Shown: positions 7,971-17,590, counted from the stretch's first letter. The stretch: DNA of 26,588 nucleotides from DASYHS01 sp035998295 (GCF_035998295.1 NZ_DASYHS010000076.1:1-26588), one strand, 5' to 3'. Numbers and translations: made by a program. Notes: generated by a model from the letters alone, not told the origin.

Positions 7971-9635
7971 GTGCAGCCCGAAGCCCTTGCCGCCATCCAT
8001 CGCCAGGTCATGTGGAACCGCCTCGTCGCGGTCGTGGAGGAGCAGGCGCAGGCCCTGCTCCGGGCCGCCTTCGGCGCCGTGACGCGCGAGGCGGGCGACC
8101 TGTCGGCCGGCGTCTACGCGCCCGACGGCCGCATGATCGCCCAGGCCGTGACCGGCACGCCCGGCCACGTCAACACCATGGCGCTCGCGGTCGCCCACTT
8201 CCTGGACCGCTTCCCGGCCGCGACCATGCGTCCGGGCGACGTCTTCCTCGGCAACGATCCCTGGCTCGGCACCGGCCACCTGTTCGACTTCGTGGTCGTG
8301 ACGCCGGCCTTCCGCGACGACCGGCTGGTGGCGCTGTTCGCCTCGACCTGCCACGTCGTCGACGTCGGCGGCCGGGGCTTCACGGCGGACGCGACCTCGG
8401 TGTTCGAGGAGGGCACCTTGATCCCGCACATGCGGGTGCGCGACGCGAAGGGGCTGAACGAGGACCTGCTGGCGATCATCTGCGCCAACAGCCGCAACCC
8501 CGTCGAGGTGCGCGGCGACCTGCTGTCGCTGGTGTCGAGCAACGACACCGGCGTGCGCCGGCTCGCCGACATGATGGACGAGTTCGCGATCGAGGAGCTG
8601 GGCCCGCTCGCGGACTTCATCCTGTCCAGCTCCGAGGCGGCGACCAGGGCCGCGATCCGCGAGGTGCCGAACGGCGTCTACGAGTGCGAGATGACGCTCG
8701 ACGGCTACGAGGCGCCGATCGTGCTGCGGGCGCGCATGACGGTCGAGGACGAGCGCATCGTCCTTGACTATGCCGGCAGCTCGCCGGCGTCGCGCTACGG
8801 CATCAACTCGCCCAAATGCTACACCGACGCCTATACGGCGTTCGGGCTGAAATGCGTCGTCGCCCCGGAGGTGCCGAACAACGCCGGCTCGCTGGGCTGC
8901 TTCGTGATCGAGGCCGAGCCCGGCTCCTGCGTCGCGCCGGAACGGCCGAGCCCGGTCACCGCGCGCCACGTGATCGGCCAGATGCTGCCCGACGTCGCCT
9001 TCGGCTGCCTCGCCCGGGCGCTGCCCGGCCGCGTCCCGGCCGAGAGCGCCGGGTCGATCTGGGTGCTGGCCATGTCGGGGCAGGGGCCGGGGCAGGGGGC
9101 GGGGCAGGGCGGGCCGGCCGGCCGCTTCAACGTGATGAACGTGGGCCTGGGCGGTGTCGGCGCGCGGCCGGGCAAGGACGGGCTGGCGACGACCGCGTTC
9201 CCGAGCGGGGTCGGCGCGATCCCGGTCGAGGTCACCGAGAACGAGGCGCCGCTCGTGTTCTGGCGAAAGGAGCTGCTGCCCGATTCGGGCGGCCCCGGCG
9301 CGGTGCGGGGCGGCCTCGGCCAAGTGATCGAGATCGGCGCCATCGGCGACCGGCCGTTCTCGATCTCGGCCGCGACGTTCGACCGGATGCGCAATCCCGC
9401 GCGCGGGCGCGACGGCGGTGGATCGGGCAGGGTGGGGGCTGCGCATCTGGCATCGGGCACCCGCTTCACCGGCAAGACCGTCTACGTGGTCCCGGCCGGC
9501 GACCGCCTCGTGCTGGAACTGCCGGGCGGCGGCGGGCTCGGCGACCCGGCGGCGCGCGACCCGGCCGCGATCGCCGCCGACCTGGAGGCCGGCTACGTCA
9601 CCGCGGAAGGAGCGCGGCGCGACTACGGCGGATGA
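7971..9635 (+). CDS. hyuB: Hydantoinase B/oxoprolinase family protein (HyuB)
   Basis: A 554-aa partner subunit of HyuA. Family landmarks are the N-terminal segment with DLSAGVYAPDGRMIAQ (about 43-58) and TGTPGHV, the GDVFLGNDPWLGTGHLFDF stretch (about 88-106), SPVTARHVIGQM in the middle, and the C-terminal GGGGLGDPAARDP. Start is a GTG preceded by GCGGAGACGG. HyuA and HyuB together make one enzyme that opens amide or lactam rings, or carboxylates ketones, at the expense of ATP. Around residues 369-381 there is a Gly/Gln low-complexity stretch (GQGPGQGAGQGG) inside an otherwise conserved protein, probably a surface loop. A 160-base gap separates it from livG, so the transporter may have its own promoter. 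Confidence 0.9.
   Translation: MQPEALAAIHRQVMWNRLVAVVEEQAQALLRAAFGAVTREAGDLSAGVYAPDGRMIAQAVTGTPGHVNTMALAVAHFLDRFPAATMRPGDVFLGNDPWLGTGHLFDFVVVTPAFRDDRLVALFASTCHVVDVGGRGFTADATSVFEEGTLIPHMRVRDAKGLNEDLLAIICANSRNPVEVRGDLLSLVSSNDTGVRRLADMMDEFAIEELGPLADFILSSSEAATRAAIREVPNGVYECEMTLDGYEAPIVLRARMTVEDERIVLDYAGSSPASRYGINSPKCYTDAYTAFGLKCVVAPEVPNNAGSLGCFVIEAEPGSCVAPERPSPVTARHVIGQMLPDVAFGCLARALPGRVPAESAGSIWVLAMSGQGPGQGAGQGGPAGRFNVMNVGLGGVGARPGKDGLATTAFPSGVGAIPVEVTENEAPLVFWRKELLPDSGGPGAVRGGLGQVIEIGAIGDRPFSISAATFDRMRNPARGRDGGGSGRVGAAHLASGTRFTGKTVYVVPAGDRLVLELPGGGGLGDPAARDPAAIAADLEAGYVTAEGARRDYGG
9077..9113 (+). other. G-rich tandem tract inside hyuB
   Basis: Seven runs of three to five G separated by one or two bases (CA, CC or C), on the coding strand. 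The unit is roughly GGGGCA repeated and encodes the GQG low-complexity loop of HyuB. The message could form an RNA G-quadruplex here, and such repeats are prone to slippage in multiples of three or otherwise. Confidence 0.5.
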
Positions 9636-9663
9636 GGGGACATTGCGCCGGTCGGGCGAAACG

Positions 9664-9677
9664 TTTTAGGTTTCAAA
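9664..9677 (+). promoter_or_regulatory. AT-rich motif upstream of livG, shared with livK
   Basis: TTTTAGGTTTCAAA sits in a small AT-rich island in the gap between hyuB and livG, 118 bases before the livG start. It matches 11 of 14 positions of TTTTAGACTTAAAA in the livK/SDR divergent region. Such islands are rare in this GC-rich window. A shared operator or promoter element for the two separated parts of the transporter is inferred. Confidence 0.35.
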
Positions 9678-9795
9678 TAATAATCACGGCCCGTTCCAAT
9701 GTGGCCGACGGACAGGGGGTAACGACACTGGTTGGACCGATCACCGGGCGGCTGCGATCCGCCCCGACGGGACGCGCTCATCCGGGCGCCGTCCC

Positions 9796-10586
<791 letters not shown>

Positions 10587-10590
<4 letters not shown>

Positions 10591-11291
10591 GCCTGCTGGC
10601 GGCGGAGGGAATGGTCGGCGGCTATGGCGGGATGGACATCCTGAAGGGCGTCGACCTGGCGGTGGAGCCGGGCGAGATCGTGGTCGTCGTCGGCCCGAAC
10701 GGGGCCGGCAAGTCGACGGCGATGAAGGCGGTGTTCGGGTTGGTCCGCCTGCGCGCGGGCAAGGTCCGCTTCGAGGGCCAGGACGTCACCAACCGCGCCC
10801 CGGACCGGCTGGTCGGCCTCGGCATGGCGTTCGTGCCGCAGGAGCGCAACGTGTTCGCGAACCTGTCCGTCCACGAGAACCTGGAGATGGGCGCCTTCGC
10901 GCGGCGCGGCCCGCTCGGCCCGGCACTCGACCGGGTCTACGCGATCTTCCCGCCGCTGGCGGAGAAGCGGCGCCAGCCCGCGGGCGAGCTGTCGGGCGGC
11001 CAGCGCCAGATGGTCGCGATCGGCAGGGCGCTGATGGCCGAGCCGCGGCTGCTGATGCTGGACGAGCCGACCGCGGGCCTGTCGCCGCGATACATGGACG
11101 AGATCCTGGATCGTGTCGTCGCCATCAACGCGACCGGCGTCGGCGTACTGATGGTGGAGCAGAACGCGCGCCAGGCGCTCGCGGTCGCCCATCGCGGCTA
11201 CGTCCTGGCGACGGGGGCCAACCGCTTCACCGGCACCGGCGCCGAACTGCTGGGCGACCGTGAGGTCGCCGTGAGCTTCCTGGGGGGATGA
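10587..11291 (+). CDS. livF: Branched-chain amino acid-type ABC transporter ATPase LivF
   Basis: A 234-aa second ATPase of the importer. Walker A is GPNGAGKST (36-44), the LivF-typical FVPQERNVFANLSVHENLEMG segment follows, the signature is LSGGQ (135-139), and Walker B is LLMLDEPTAGLSP with D159 and E160. The length is normal for LivF. The long open frame upstream of this ATG lies within livG and is a shadow; the ATGA overlap with the livG stop fixes the start and indicates translational coupling. It pairs with LivG to power LivH/LivM. Confidence 0.93.
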
Positions 11292-11295
11292 GGCG

Positions 11296-12186
11296 GTGCT
11301 GGAATTCGTCAACTTCTACCTCGTTCCCGGGCTGGTGCTGGGCTGCATCTACGCGCTGGGGGCGATCGGCGTCTCGCTGCTGTTCGGCATCCTGCGCTTC
11401 GCCCATTTCGCCCATGGCGACCTGATGACCTTCGCAGCCTACGTGACCTTGAGCGTGGTGACCGGGCTCGGCGTGTCGGTGGTGGCCGCACTTCCCTTCG
11501 CGATCTGCGCCGCCGCGGTCCTGGCGCTCGGGATCGACCGGGCGTTCTACCGGCCGTTCCGCGACAAGCCCGCGATCATCATGGTGATCGCCTCCTTCGG
11601 CGTCGCGCTGATGCTGCGCTCGGCCGTCCAGTTCTTCTGGGGGCCGGAGATCCTGTCCTTCCAGACCGGCATCCAGCGCCCGCTCGTCTTCTTCGACGCG
11701 CTGCGCGTGGCGGAGCGCCACATCGTCATCATCGGCGTCACGGTGCTGCTGGTGACGGGCCTGCACCTGTTCCTGACCCGCACGCGCATGGGCAAGGCGA
11801 TGCGGGCGACCAGCGACGACCCCGATCTCGCGCGCGTCACCGGCATCGACACCGAGCGGGTGGTGCGCTGGACCTGGGTGTTCGGCGCCGGACTGGCGGC
11901 GGCGGCGGGCGTCTTCCTCGGCCTCGACACGCAGCTCACGCCCAACATGGGCTGGGACCTGCTGCTGCCGGTGTTCGCGGCGGCCGTGCTGGGCGGCATC
12001 GGCCGGCCCTACGGGGCGATCGCGGGCGGGCTGGTGATCGGGCTGGCGGAGGAGCTGTCCTCGTATCCCTGGATCACCGACGCGCCGCTGCTGTCGCCCG
12101 GCTACAAGACGGCGGTCGCCTTCGCGATCATGGTGGCGATGCTGATCTGGCGCCCCACCGGCCTGTTCCGCGGGAGGGTCTTCTGA
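11296..12186 (+). CDS. livH: Branched-chain amino acid-type ABC transporter permease LivH
   Basis: A 296-aa inner-membrane permease with about eight hydrophobic segments. The start region LVPGLVLGCIYALGAIGVSLLFGILRFAHFAHGDLMTFAAY is characteristic of LivH. AVLGGIGRPYGAIAGGLVIGLAEEL near the C-terminus is the conserved cytoplasmic loop that contacts the ATPases. The start is a GTG four bases after the livF stop, so it overlaps the space for a separate ribosome binding site; GGGGGGATGAGGCG just upstream can serve. The stop overlaps the livM ATG by one base. Confidence 0.93.
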   Translation: MLEFVNFYLVPGLVLGCIYALGAIGVSLLFGILRFAHFAHGDLMTFAAYVTLSVVTGLGVSVVAALPFAICAAAVLALGIDRAFYRPFRDKPAIIMVIASFGVALMLRSAVQFFWGPEILSFQTGIQRPLVFFDALRVAERHIVIIGVTVLLVTGLHLFLTRTRMGKAMRATSDDPDLARVTGIDTERVVRWTWVFGAGLAAAAGVFLGLDTQLTPNMGWDLLLPVFAAAVLGGIGRPYGAIAGGLVIGLAEELSSYPWITDAPLLSPGYKTAVAFAIMVAMLIWRPTGLFRGRVF

Positions 12187-13178
12187 TGGGCGACGCGTAC
12201 GGCCTCTCGATGTATCTCGTCGGCCTGCTGACGATGGGCGGGATCTATGGGGTGCTGGCCCTCGGCCTCAACGTGCATTGGGGCTTCACCGGCCTGTTCA
12301 ACGCCGGCATCGCCGGCTTCTTCGCGATCGGCGCCTACGCCTCGGCGCTCGCGACCTCGGCGCCGTCACCCGACCATGTCGGCGGCTTCGGCCTGCCAAT
12401 CCCGGTCGGCCTCGCCTGCGCCATGGTCTTCTCCGGCGCCGTCGCCTGGGCGGTCGGGCGGATCTGCCTGCGCCTGCGCAGCGACTATCTCGCGATCGCG
12501 ACGATCGGCATCGCCGAGATCCTGCGCCTTGTCCTGAAGAACGAGGCGTGGCTGACGAACGGCAGCCGCGGCATCTCCAACATCCCGCGCCCGTTCGAGG
12601 ATCTGGGCCTGCCCTGGGCGCAGATCGCCTTCCTCGGGGTCGTGCTGGCGATCCTGGGGGCCGTCTACCTGCTGCTGGAGCGCGGCTGGCGCGCGCCCTG
12701 GGGCCGGGTGATGCGCGCGATCCGCGAGAACGACCGCGCGGCCGAGGCTTCGGGCAAGGACGTGGTGCGCCTGCGCCTGGAGGCGTTCGTGATCGGCTCG
12801 ATGATCATGGGCCTCGGCGGGGCGCTGATGGCCCATAGCTTCAAGTATATCGGCCCCCAGGCGACCGAGCCGCTGATGACGACCTTCCTGGTCTGGGTGA
12901 TGCTGATCGTGGGCGGCAGCGCCAACAACCGCGGCGCGATCTTGGGCGCGATGGTGATCTGGGCGATCTGGTCGGCGACGGAGCTGTTCACCGCACGCCT
13001 GCCGCCGGACTGGGCGGTGCGGGCCGCCTATGTGCGGGTCTTCATGGTCGGGCTGCTGCTCCAGGTCGTGCTGCAGCGCTTCGCCCGCGGACTGCTGCCC
13101 GAGCGCCCGCCGACGCCGGCCGGTGAGGAGAAGGCGCCGGCGGAGAGGCGCGACCTGAAGCCCCTTTCCCAGAGGTAG
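12186..13178 (+). CDS. livM: Branched-chain amino acid-type ABC transporter permease LivM
   Basis: A 330-aa permease with the LivM pattern: NVHWGFTGLFNAGIAGFFAIGAYASA (about 29-54), LRLRSDYLAIATIGIAEILRLVLKNE, TNGSRGISNIPRPF, the MRAIRENDRAAEASGKDV loop, and GGSANNRGAILGAMVIW. A charged 35-residue tail (PERPPTPAGEEKAPAERRD) extends past the last membrane segment. Start is the ATG sharing one base with the livH stop (TGATG). It is the last gene of this run; the metallopeptidase gene converges on it 30 bases later with no convincing terminator between them. Confidence 0.93.
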   Translation: MGDAYGLSMYLVGLLTMGGIYGVLALGLNVHWGFTGLFNAGIAGFFAIGAYASALATSAPSPDHVGGFGLPIPVGLACAMVFSGAVAWAVGRICLRLRSDYLAIATIGIAEILRLVLKNEAWLTNGSRGISNIPRPFEDLGLPWAQIAFLGVVLAILGAVYLLLERGWRAPWGRVMRAIRENDRAAEASGKDVVRLRLEAFVIGSMIMGLGGALMAHSFKYIGPQATEPLMTTFLVWVMLIVGGSANNRGAILGAMVIWAIWSATELFTARLPPDWAVRAAYVRVFMVGLLLQVVLQRFARGLLPERPPTPAGEEKAPAERRDLKPLSQR

Positions 13179-13208
13179 AGGGCAGGGTGCGCGTCGCGGG
13201 GAGCCGCC

Positions 13209-14114
13209 CTACTGGAACGTGTCGCAGGCTTCCATCTCGCCGGTCTCGTAGCCGCGGCTGAACCAGGAGACCCGCTGCTCGGATGAGCCGTGGGTGAAGC
13301 TCTCCTCGACCACCGCGCCGCCGGCCCGGCGCTGCAGGCGGTCGTCGCCGATCGCGGCGGCGGCGTTCAGCGCCTCCTCGATGTCCCCGGGCTCGAGCAC
13401 GCCCAGCTCGGTCTCGGCGAAATGGGCCCAGATGCCGGCCAGGCAGTCGGCCTGCAGCTCGAGGCGGACCGAGAGTGCGTTGCCTTCGGCCTGCGACAGG
13501 CGGGCGCGTTCCGCCTGGACCCGTCCGCTAATGCCGAGCAGGTTCTGGATATGGTGCCCGACCTCATGGGCGACGACGTAGGCCTGGGCGAAGTCGCCGG
13601 GCGCGCCCAGGCGCGAGCGCAGGTCGCGGTAGAAGCCCAGGTCGATGTACACCCGCTCGTCGGCGGGACAGTAGAACGGGCCGACCGAGGCGCCGGCATG
13701 CCCGCAGCCCGAGCGCACGGCGTCGGTGAACAGCACCAGCATCGGTTCCCTGTATTGTGCCTGCCGTTCCTGGAACTCGCGGCTCCAGACGTCCTCGGTG
13801 TCGGCCAGCACGACCGAGACGAAGCCGGCCAGCTCGTCGTCGGGGCGCCCGGTCTGGCGCAGGCCGGCATCGGTCCCCGGCTCCTCGTAGCCGGCCTCGT
13901 ACCCGCCCGTGCCGTCGAGCACGCCCAGCAGCATGCGCGGATCGATGCCGAAGATCAGCCCGACCACGACCACCACCAGGATGCCGCCGATGCCGAGCCC
14001 GCCGCGGGCACCGCCCATCCGGAAGCCCGCCGGCATCCGCCCGCCGCGCGAGCCGCCCCCCACGCCGCGCCGGTCGACCACGTTGTCGCTCTGCCGCCTG
14101 CCACGCCACCGCAT
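13209..14114 (-). CDS. ypfJ: YpfJ/KPN_02809-family neutral zinc metallopeptidase
   Basis: A 301-aa membrane-anchored metallopeptidase. An Arg/Gly-rich cytoplasmic N-terminus precedes one membrane segment (GIGGILVVVVVGLIFGI, about 41-57). The conserved domain follows, with FYCPADERVYIDLGFY (147-162), the zinc site HEVGHH (183-188) and a likely third ligand in RLELQADC (around E219). The C-terminal FTHGSSEQRVSWFSRGYETG is typical of the family. These proteins are widespread single-gene hydrolases whose substrates are mostly unknown. The ATG is preceded by AAGGAGGAGCC, a strong site. It is probably transcribed on its own; 69 bases separate it from the helical-protein gene upstream on the same strand. 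Confidence 0.9.
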   Translation of the reverse strand: MRWRGRRQSDNVVDRRGVGGGSRGGRMPAGFRMGGARGGLGIGGILVVVVVGLIFGIDPRMLLGVLDGTGGYEAGYEEPGTDAGLRQTGRPDDELAGFVSVVLADTEDVWSREFQERQAQYREPMLVLFTDAVRSGCGHAGASVGPFYCPADERVYIDLGFYRDLRSRLGAPGDFAQAYVVAHEVGHHIQNLLGISGRVQAERARLSQAEGNALSVRLELQADCLAGIWAHFAETELGVLEPGDIEEALNAAAAIGDDRLQRRAGGAVVEESFTHGSSEQRVSWFSRGYETGEMEACDTFQ

Positions 14115-14183
14115 CCCGGCTCCTCCTTCGCCCTGCGGAGAACACGCGCGGGGCGGGATCGGTGCCGTCGGCCCCGGGCGGAA

Positions 14184-14753
14184 CTAGAGCTTTTCGCGGT
14201 ACAGGATGGCCATGCTCGCCATCTCCAGCATCAGTTCCTGCAGGACCAGATGCTGGGTGGACTTCTCCATGACGACCGGGAAGGCCGCGTCGCGCAGGCC
14301 GTGGATGCCGAGCGCCAGCCCCAGCTGCTCGGCCACGGCGAAGGCGCCCATGGCGTCCATGTTGGCGATCACCATCTGGCGCAGATCCCGCCAGGGACCG
14401 GCCGCCCCGCCTGCGAGACCTTCCAGGTCGGCGACGACCTCGTGCGCCTTGCCCATCAGCACGCCCATGGCCTGCCGGCCGGTGCCGGGCTGGCGGCCGA
14501 TGTGGCGGAACAGGTCGCCGGCCGCCTGCTCGTGCCTTCGGGCGGTGTCCAGTATCTCCGAGAGGTAGAGGTGGAGGTTCGGCTTCTCGACGCCCGGCAG
14601 GGTATCCTCGACCAGCTTGCGGAAGGCGGTCTGGGTGGTCACCACCGCGTTCAGCCATGCCTCCACCCGGTCGAGCTGCGTCTCCCAGGCCTTCGGGTCC
14701 AGCTCCATCAGAATGGGGCCGGTGGTCGGGGCGCCGGTATCCGTCGCGCTCAT
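14184..14753 (-). CDS. Small helical-bundle protein, function unknown
   Basis: A 189-aa soluble protein with no signal peptide. Predicted helices run about 22-52, 59-87, 94-115, 120-150 and 155-187, giving a bundle. HLYLSEILDTARRHEQAAGDLF with E66 and H74, plus H104/E105, is faintly like ferritin-like bundles such as the DUF892 family, but I cannot place it with confidence. The ATG start (MSATDT) has GAGGGAGGGGAAG upstream; a GTG five codons earlier is less likely. It follows the sorbosone-dehydrogenase-like gene after 11 bases, so the two form an operon and probably share a function. Confidence 0.75.
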   Translation of the reverse strand: MSATDTGAPTTGPILMELDPKAWETQLDRVEAWLNAVVTTQTAFRKLVEDTLPGVEKPNLHLYLSEILDTARRHEQAAGDLFRHIGRQPGTGRQAMGVLMGKAHEVVADLEGLAGGAAGPWRDLRQMVIANMDAMGAFAVAEQLGLALGIHGLRDAAFPVVMEKSTQHLVLQELMLEMASMAILYREKL

Positions 14754-14764
14754 CTTCCCCTCCC

Positions 14765-16204
14765 TCACTGCTTGGTGATGCGCCAGAGCACGCCCGTATG
14801 GGCATAGGCGACGACGTAGCTGTCCGATGCGGTATTGTTGCCGAAGTCCAGCACGTACAGGCTTTTCCCATCGGGGCTAAAGCGGCAGTCCACCGGCCGT
14901 TCCAGTCCGCCGTTGCCCGCCGCGGCCGAGGCGGGGCCCTGGTGGCGGTTGTGCATGAACGGCACGTGCCGCTTGGCCTTCAGGTCCACCCGCACGACCT
15001 GGAAGCCCCGGCGCAGGTGCTCGGGCCTGGGCGAGTTGAGCGGGGCGTAGGTGCCGAACTGGCAGACGAACAGCTCGCCCTTGTGGCCGAACGCGTCGGA
15101 GGCGCAGAAATCCAGCTTGCCGAGGCCGGTGTGCGGCTCGAAGAGGTACGCCGCGGGACCGGCCCAGGGCGGATGCTCCTCCAGCAGCGGCGTCGGCGGG
15201 GCGCCGCGCTGAGGCACGTGGCTGTCGTCCCAGACCGGCAGCCCGTCGGCGCACAGGTCGGGATAGCCGTACCAGTCGGGCGTGCCGACGGAACCATGGG
15301 GCTGGCGGGCGTTGCGGATGTGCCAGATGCGGTCGGGGTCCTCCGCGATGGCGCGGTCGCCCTTCTCCTCGAAATCGTTGTCGCTGGCATAGAGTTCTCC
15401 CTCCGGGCTGAAGGCGAGGCCGAAGGGATTGCGGATGCCCCAGGCCAGCAGCTCCGGGTCGCGGCCGTCCGGCCGGGCCCTCATGACGCAGGTGTTGCAG
15501 AAGGTCTGGCCCTTGACGACCTCGCCCTTGCGCGCCGGCGTGCCGAAGGGGCGGAAGGGACCCGTCTGGACGTAGTAGGGGTAAGGTGTCCGCGGGTCGC
15601 GGCCCCAGACGTTGTTGCCCGACAGCTTCACGTCCTGGCCCGGCACGTCGTGGACGTGGGGGTGCTTGGCGAGGTCCACGGTGTAGCCGGCCGGCATGAC
15701 CGTGCCGTTGAGCCCGACCGAGCCCTGCCCGAAATACATCAGCCCGTCATGGGGGCCGAAGAGCGGCCCGCCCGGTTCGTGCCAGCCGCCGCTGGGCACC
15801 TTGTCGATCACGACCTCGCGGTCGCCCGTCTTCAGGTCATGGCGGGCGACGCGCATGTAGTAGCCGCCCTTTATGGATACGTAGAGCTTGCCGTCGCGCC
15901 AGGCGAGGCCGCGGGGGCCGCCCAGCTGCTCCACCGCCACCAGCTCCGGCAGGCCGCCTGGCGCCATCTTCCAGATGCGGGGCGGCATGTAGGGGCGGGT
16001 CGGCCAGGTGCTGCCGCCCTCGGCGAAGAACAGCGTCCCGTCGTCGCTGAAGCACAGGGCGGTCGGGAAGGAGAGGCCGACCACCAGCGCTTCGACGGTG
16101 TAGCCGTCCGGGACGACCACGTCGGCAGGGTCCACCCGGGAGCGCACGGGCGTGGGGAGGTTGCGGATCGCGCTCTGCGAGACGCGGACGACACCGTTCT
16201 GCAT
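14765..16204 (-). CDS. Sorbosone-dehydrogenase-like beta-propeller protein
   Basis: A 479-aa protein with the repeats of a PQQ-type sugar dehydrogenase or sorbosone dehydrogenase propeller: GYTVEALVVGLSFPTALCFSDD (from about 34), GPRGLAWRDGKLYVS, GHEP-like WHEPGGPLFGPHDGLMYFGQGS, LAWGIRNPFGLAFSPEGELYASDND (a hallmark of the family), and PVDCRFSPDGKSLYVLDFG near the end. A CNTC pair occurs in GQTFCNTCVMRARPDG. There is no signal peptide or heme-binding CxxCH, unlike periplasmic alcohol dehydrogenases, so either it is cytoplasmic or exported without a cleavable signal. Binding of PQQ is not shown by the sequence. Start chosen at MQNGVV because GGAGGGG lies just before it; upstream in-frame residues look non-coding. 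Confidence 0.8.
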   Translation of the reverse strand: MQNGVVRVSQSAIRNLPTPVRSRVDPADVVVPDGYTVEALVVGLSFPTALCFSDDGTLFFAEGGSTWPTRPYMPPRIWKMAPGGLPELVAVEQLGGPRGLAWRDGKLYVSIKGGYYMRVARHDLKTGDREVVIDKVPSGGWHEPGGPLFGPHDGLMYFGQGSVGLNGTVMPAGYTVDLAKHPHVHDVPGQDVKLSGNNVWGRDPRTPYPYYVQTGPFRPFGTPARKGEVVKGQTFCNTCVMRARPDGRDPELLAWGIRNPFGLAFSPEGELYASDNDFEEKGDRAIAEDPDRIWHIRNARQPHGSVGTPDWYGYPDLCADGLPVWDDSHVPQRGAPPTPLLEEHPPWAGPAAYLFEPHTGLGKLDFCASDAFGHKGELFVCQFGTYAPLNSPRPEHLRRGFQVVRVDLKAKRHVPFMHNRHQGPASAAAGNGGLERPVDCRFSPDGKSLYVLDFGNNTASDSYVVAYAHTGVLWRITKQ

Positions 16205-16351
16205 GGCGACCCCTCCGGTTCCGGCGTGATCTGCGCGTCGATGCACAAACAAACGCCGCCGAAGCGGTTGGTTCCCGGCCGGGAGGGCGGGTGCTGGATG
16301 AAGGCCGCGCCGCCGCCCGCATCGGCGGGAAACGGCGCGGCCAAGGCGGCG

Positions 16352-17590
16352 TCAGTCGATGATGCGGGTTTCCTTGAACGAGCCGTTCTCGACGACGTAT
16401 TCGCCGATCACGCCCTCGACATCGCCGTTCTCATCGAAGTCGTGGGGGCCGGAAGCGCCGTTGTAGTCGATGTCCTGGCCGGCGGCGATCAGCTCGCGCG
16501 CCTTCTCCCACTCGCCGGGCTCGATCAGGACGCCGGGCGGATTGGAGACGGCGCGCACCGCGTCGCGGATCGCCGTGCGGTCGGTCGAGCCCGCCTTCTG
16601 GATCGCGAGGGCGGCCAGCATCACCGCGTCGTAGGTCTGGGCGATGAAGTACTTCTCGGCCGTCGACTCGTGCTTGGCGATGTAGTTCGTCTCGAACTTC
16701 TGCTTGGCGGTGGTGTCGGGCGGCGAGGTCGGCGAGGTGAACACGGCCGTCTTCAGGTTCTCCTCCCCGATCTCGTCGATCAGGGTCTCGTCGCGCATGC
16801 CGTCGGTGCCGAGGAAGGTATCGAAGAAGCCGTTCTCCAGCGCCTGGCGGACGATGGTGACGCCGCTCTCGCCCGCATAGGCGATCAGCACCAGCGCCTG
16901 CGGGTCGCCTGAGGCCAGGGTCGCCAGCTCCGAGCGGTAGGAGTTCTTCTTCGGCTCGTGCACCTGGTCGGCGGTGATCTCCCCGCCCATCTCGGTGAAG
17001 GCCTCGCGGAAGGTGTTGGCGATGCCCACGCCGTAGTCGTTGTTCGCGTAGGTGAGCGCCACGCGCTCGTAGCCCTTGTCGCGGACCAGCTTCGCCAGGA
17101 TCCTGCCCTGGTAGTCGTCGCCGGGGACGATGCGGTAGACGTAGTCGTCGTCCTTCAGCGTCGTCATCTCCGGCGAGGTCGCGGTCGGCGAGATCTGCAC
17201 GACCTTGTTCGGGATCGCGACGCTGCTGGCCGCCGCGACCGCAGCGCCGCTGGTCAGCGCGCCGACCAGCACCGGGACGTTGTCGACGTTGACGAGCTTG
17301 GTCGCGGCGTCGACCGCGCCCTGCGCGACGCCCTGGGTGTCGCCGATCACGAGGCGGAGCTGCTGGCCGTCCAGCACGCCGCCGGCGGCGTTGACCTCGT
17401 CGATCGCGAGCTGCGCCGCGTCCACGATCGGCGGCATGAAGTTTGCGATCGGCCCGGTCATGCCGAACAGCGCGCCGATCTTCACCTCCTGCTGCGCCGC
17501 GGCCGGGCTGGCTGCGGCCATGCCCGCCACCGCACCGGCCACCAAAGCCCCGCGCAGTCCAAACCCGGAGACTTTCCCGGAAACTTTCAT
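16352..17590 (-). CDS. livK: Periplasmic substrate-binding protein of HAAT-family ABC transporter (LivK-like)
   Basis: A 412-aa type I periplasmic binding protein. A signal peptide (positively charged start, GALVAGAVAGMAAA core, cut after ASPAAA) is followed by the mature start QQEVKIGALFGMTGP. Typical elements are AAQLAIDEVNAAGGVLDG, the first-lobe motif LVGALTSGAAVAAASSVA, ISPTATSPEMT and YRIVPGDDYQGRILAKLV, then the second lobe with FLGTDGMRDETLIDEIG. It has no lipobox. Start chosen at the ATG with GGGGAG nine bases upstream. This is the only binding protein in the window, so it most likely serves LivFGHM, although three unrelated genes lie between. It is transcribed divergently from the SDR gene. 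Confidence 0.9.
   Translation of the reverse strand: MKVSGKVSGFGLRGALVAGAVAGMAAASPAAAQQEVKIGALFGMTGPIANFMPPIVDAAQLAIDEVNAAGGVLDGQQLRLVIGDTQGVAQGAVDAATKLVNVDNVPVLVGALTSGAAVAAASSVAIPNKVVQISPTATSPEMTTLKDDDYVYRIVPGDDYQGRILAKLVRDKGYERVALTYANNDYGVGIANTFREAFTEMGGEITADQVHEPKKNSYRSELATLASGDPQALVLIAYAGESGVTIVRQALENGFFDTFLGTDGMRDETLIDEIGEENLKTAVFTSPTSPPDTTAKQKFETNYIAKHESTAEKYFIAQTYDAVMLAALAIQKAGSTDRTAIRDAVRAVSNPPGVLIEPGEWEKARELIAAGQDIDYNGASGPHDFDENGDVEGVIGEYVVENGSFKETRIID

Noticed and set aside
6185..8011. 608-codon open frame on the minus strand opposite hyuA
   Set aside because: Composition is that of an antisense shadow; hyuA motifs on the plus strand are complete and the frame has no recognisable domain.
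13176..13210. Hairpin AGGGC/GCCCT between livM and the metallopeptidase gene as a bidirectional terminator
   Set aside because: Five-base stem with a 22-base loop and no U-run on either strand; too weak.
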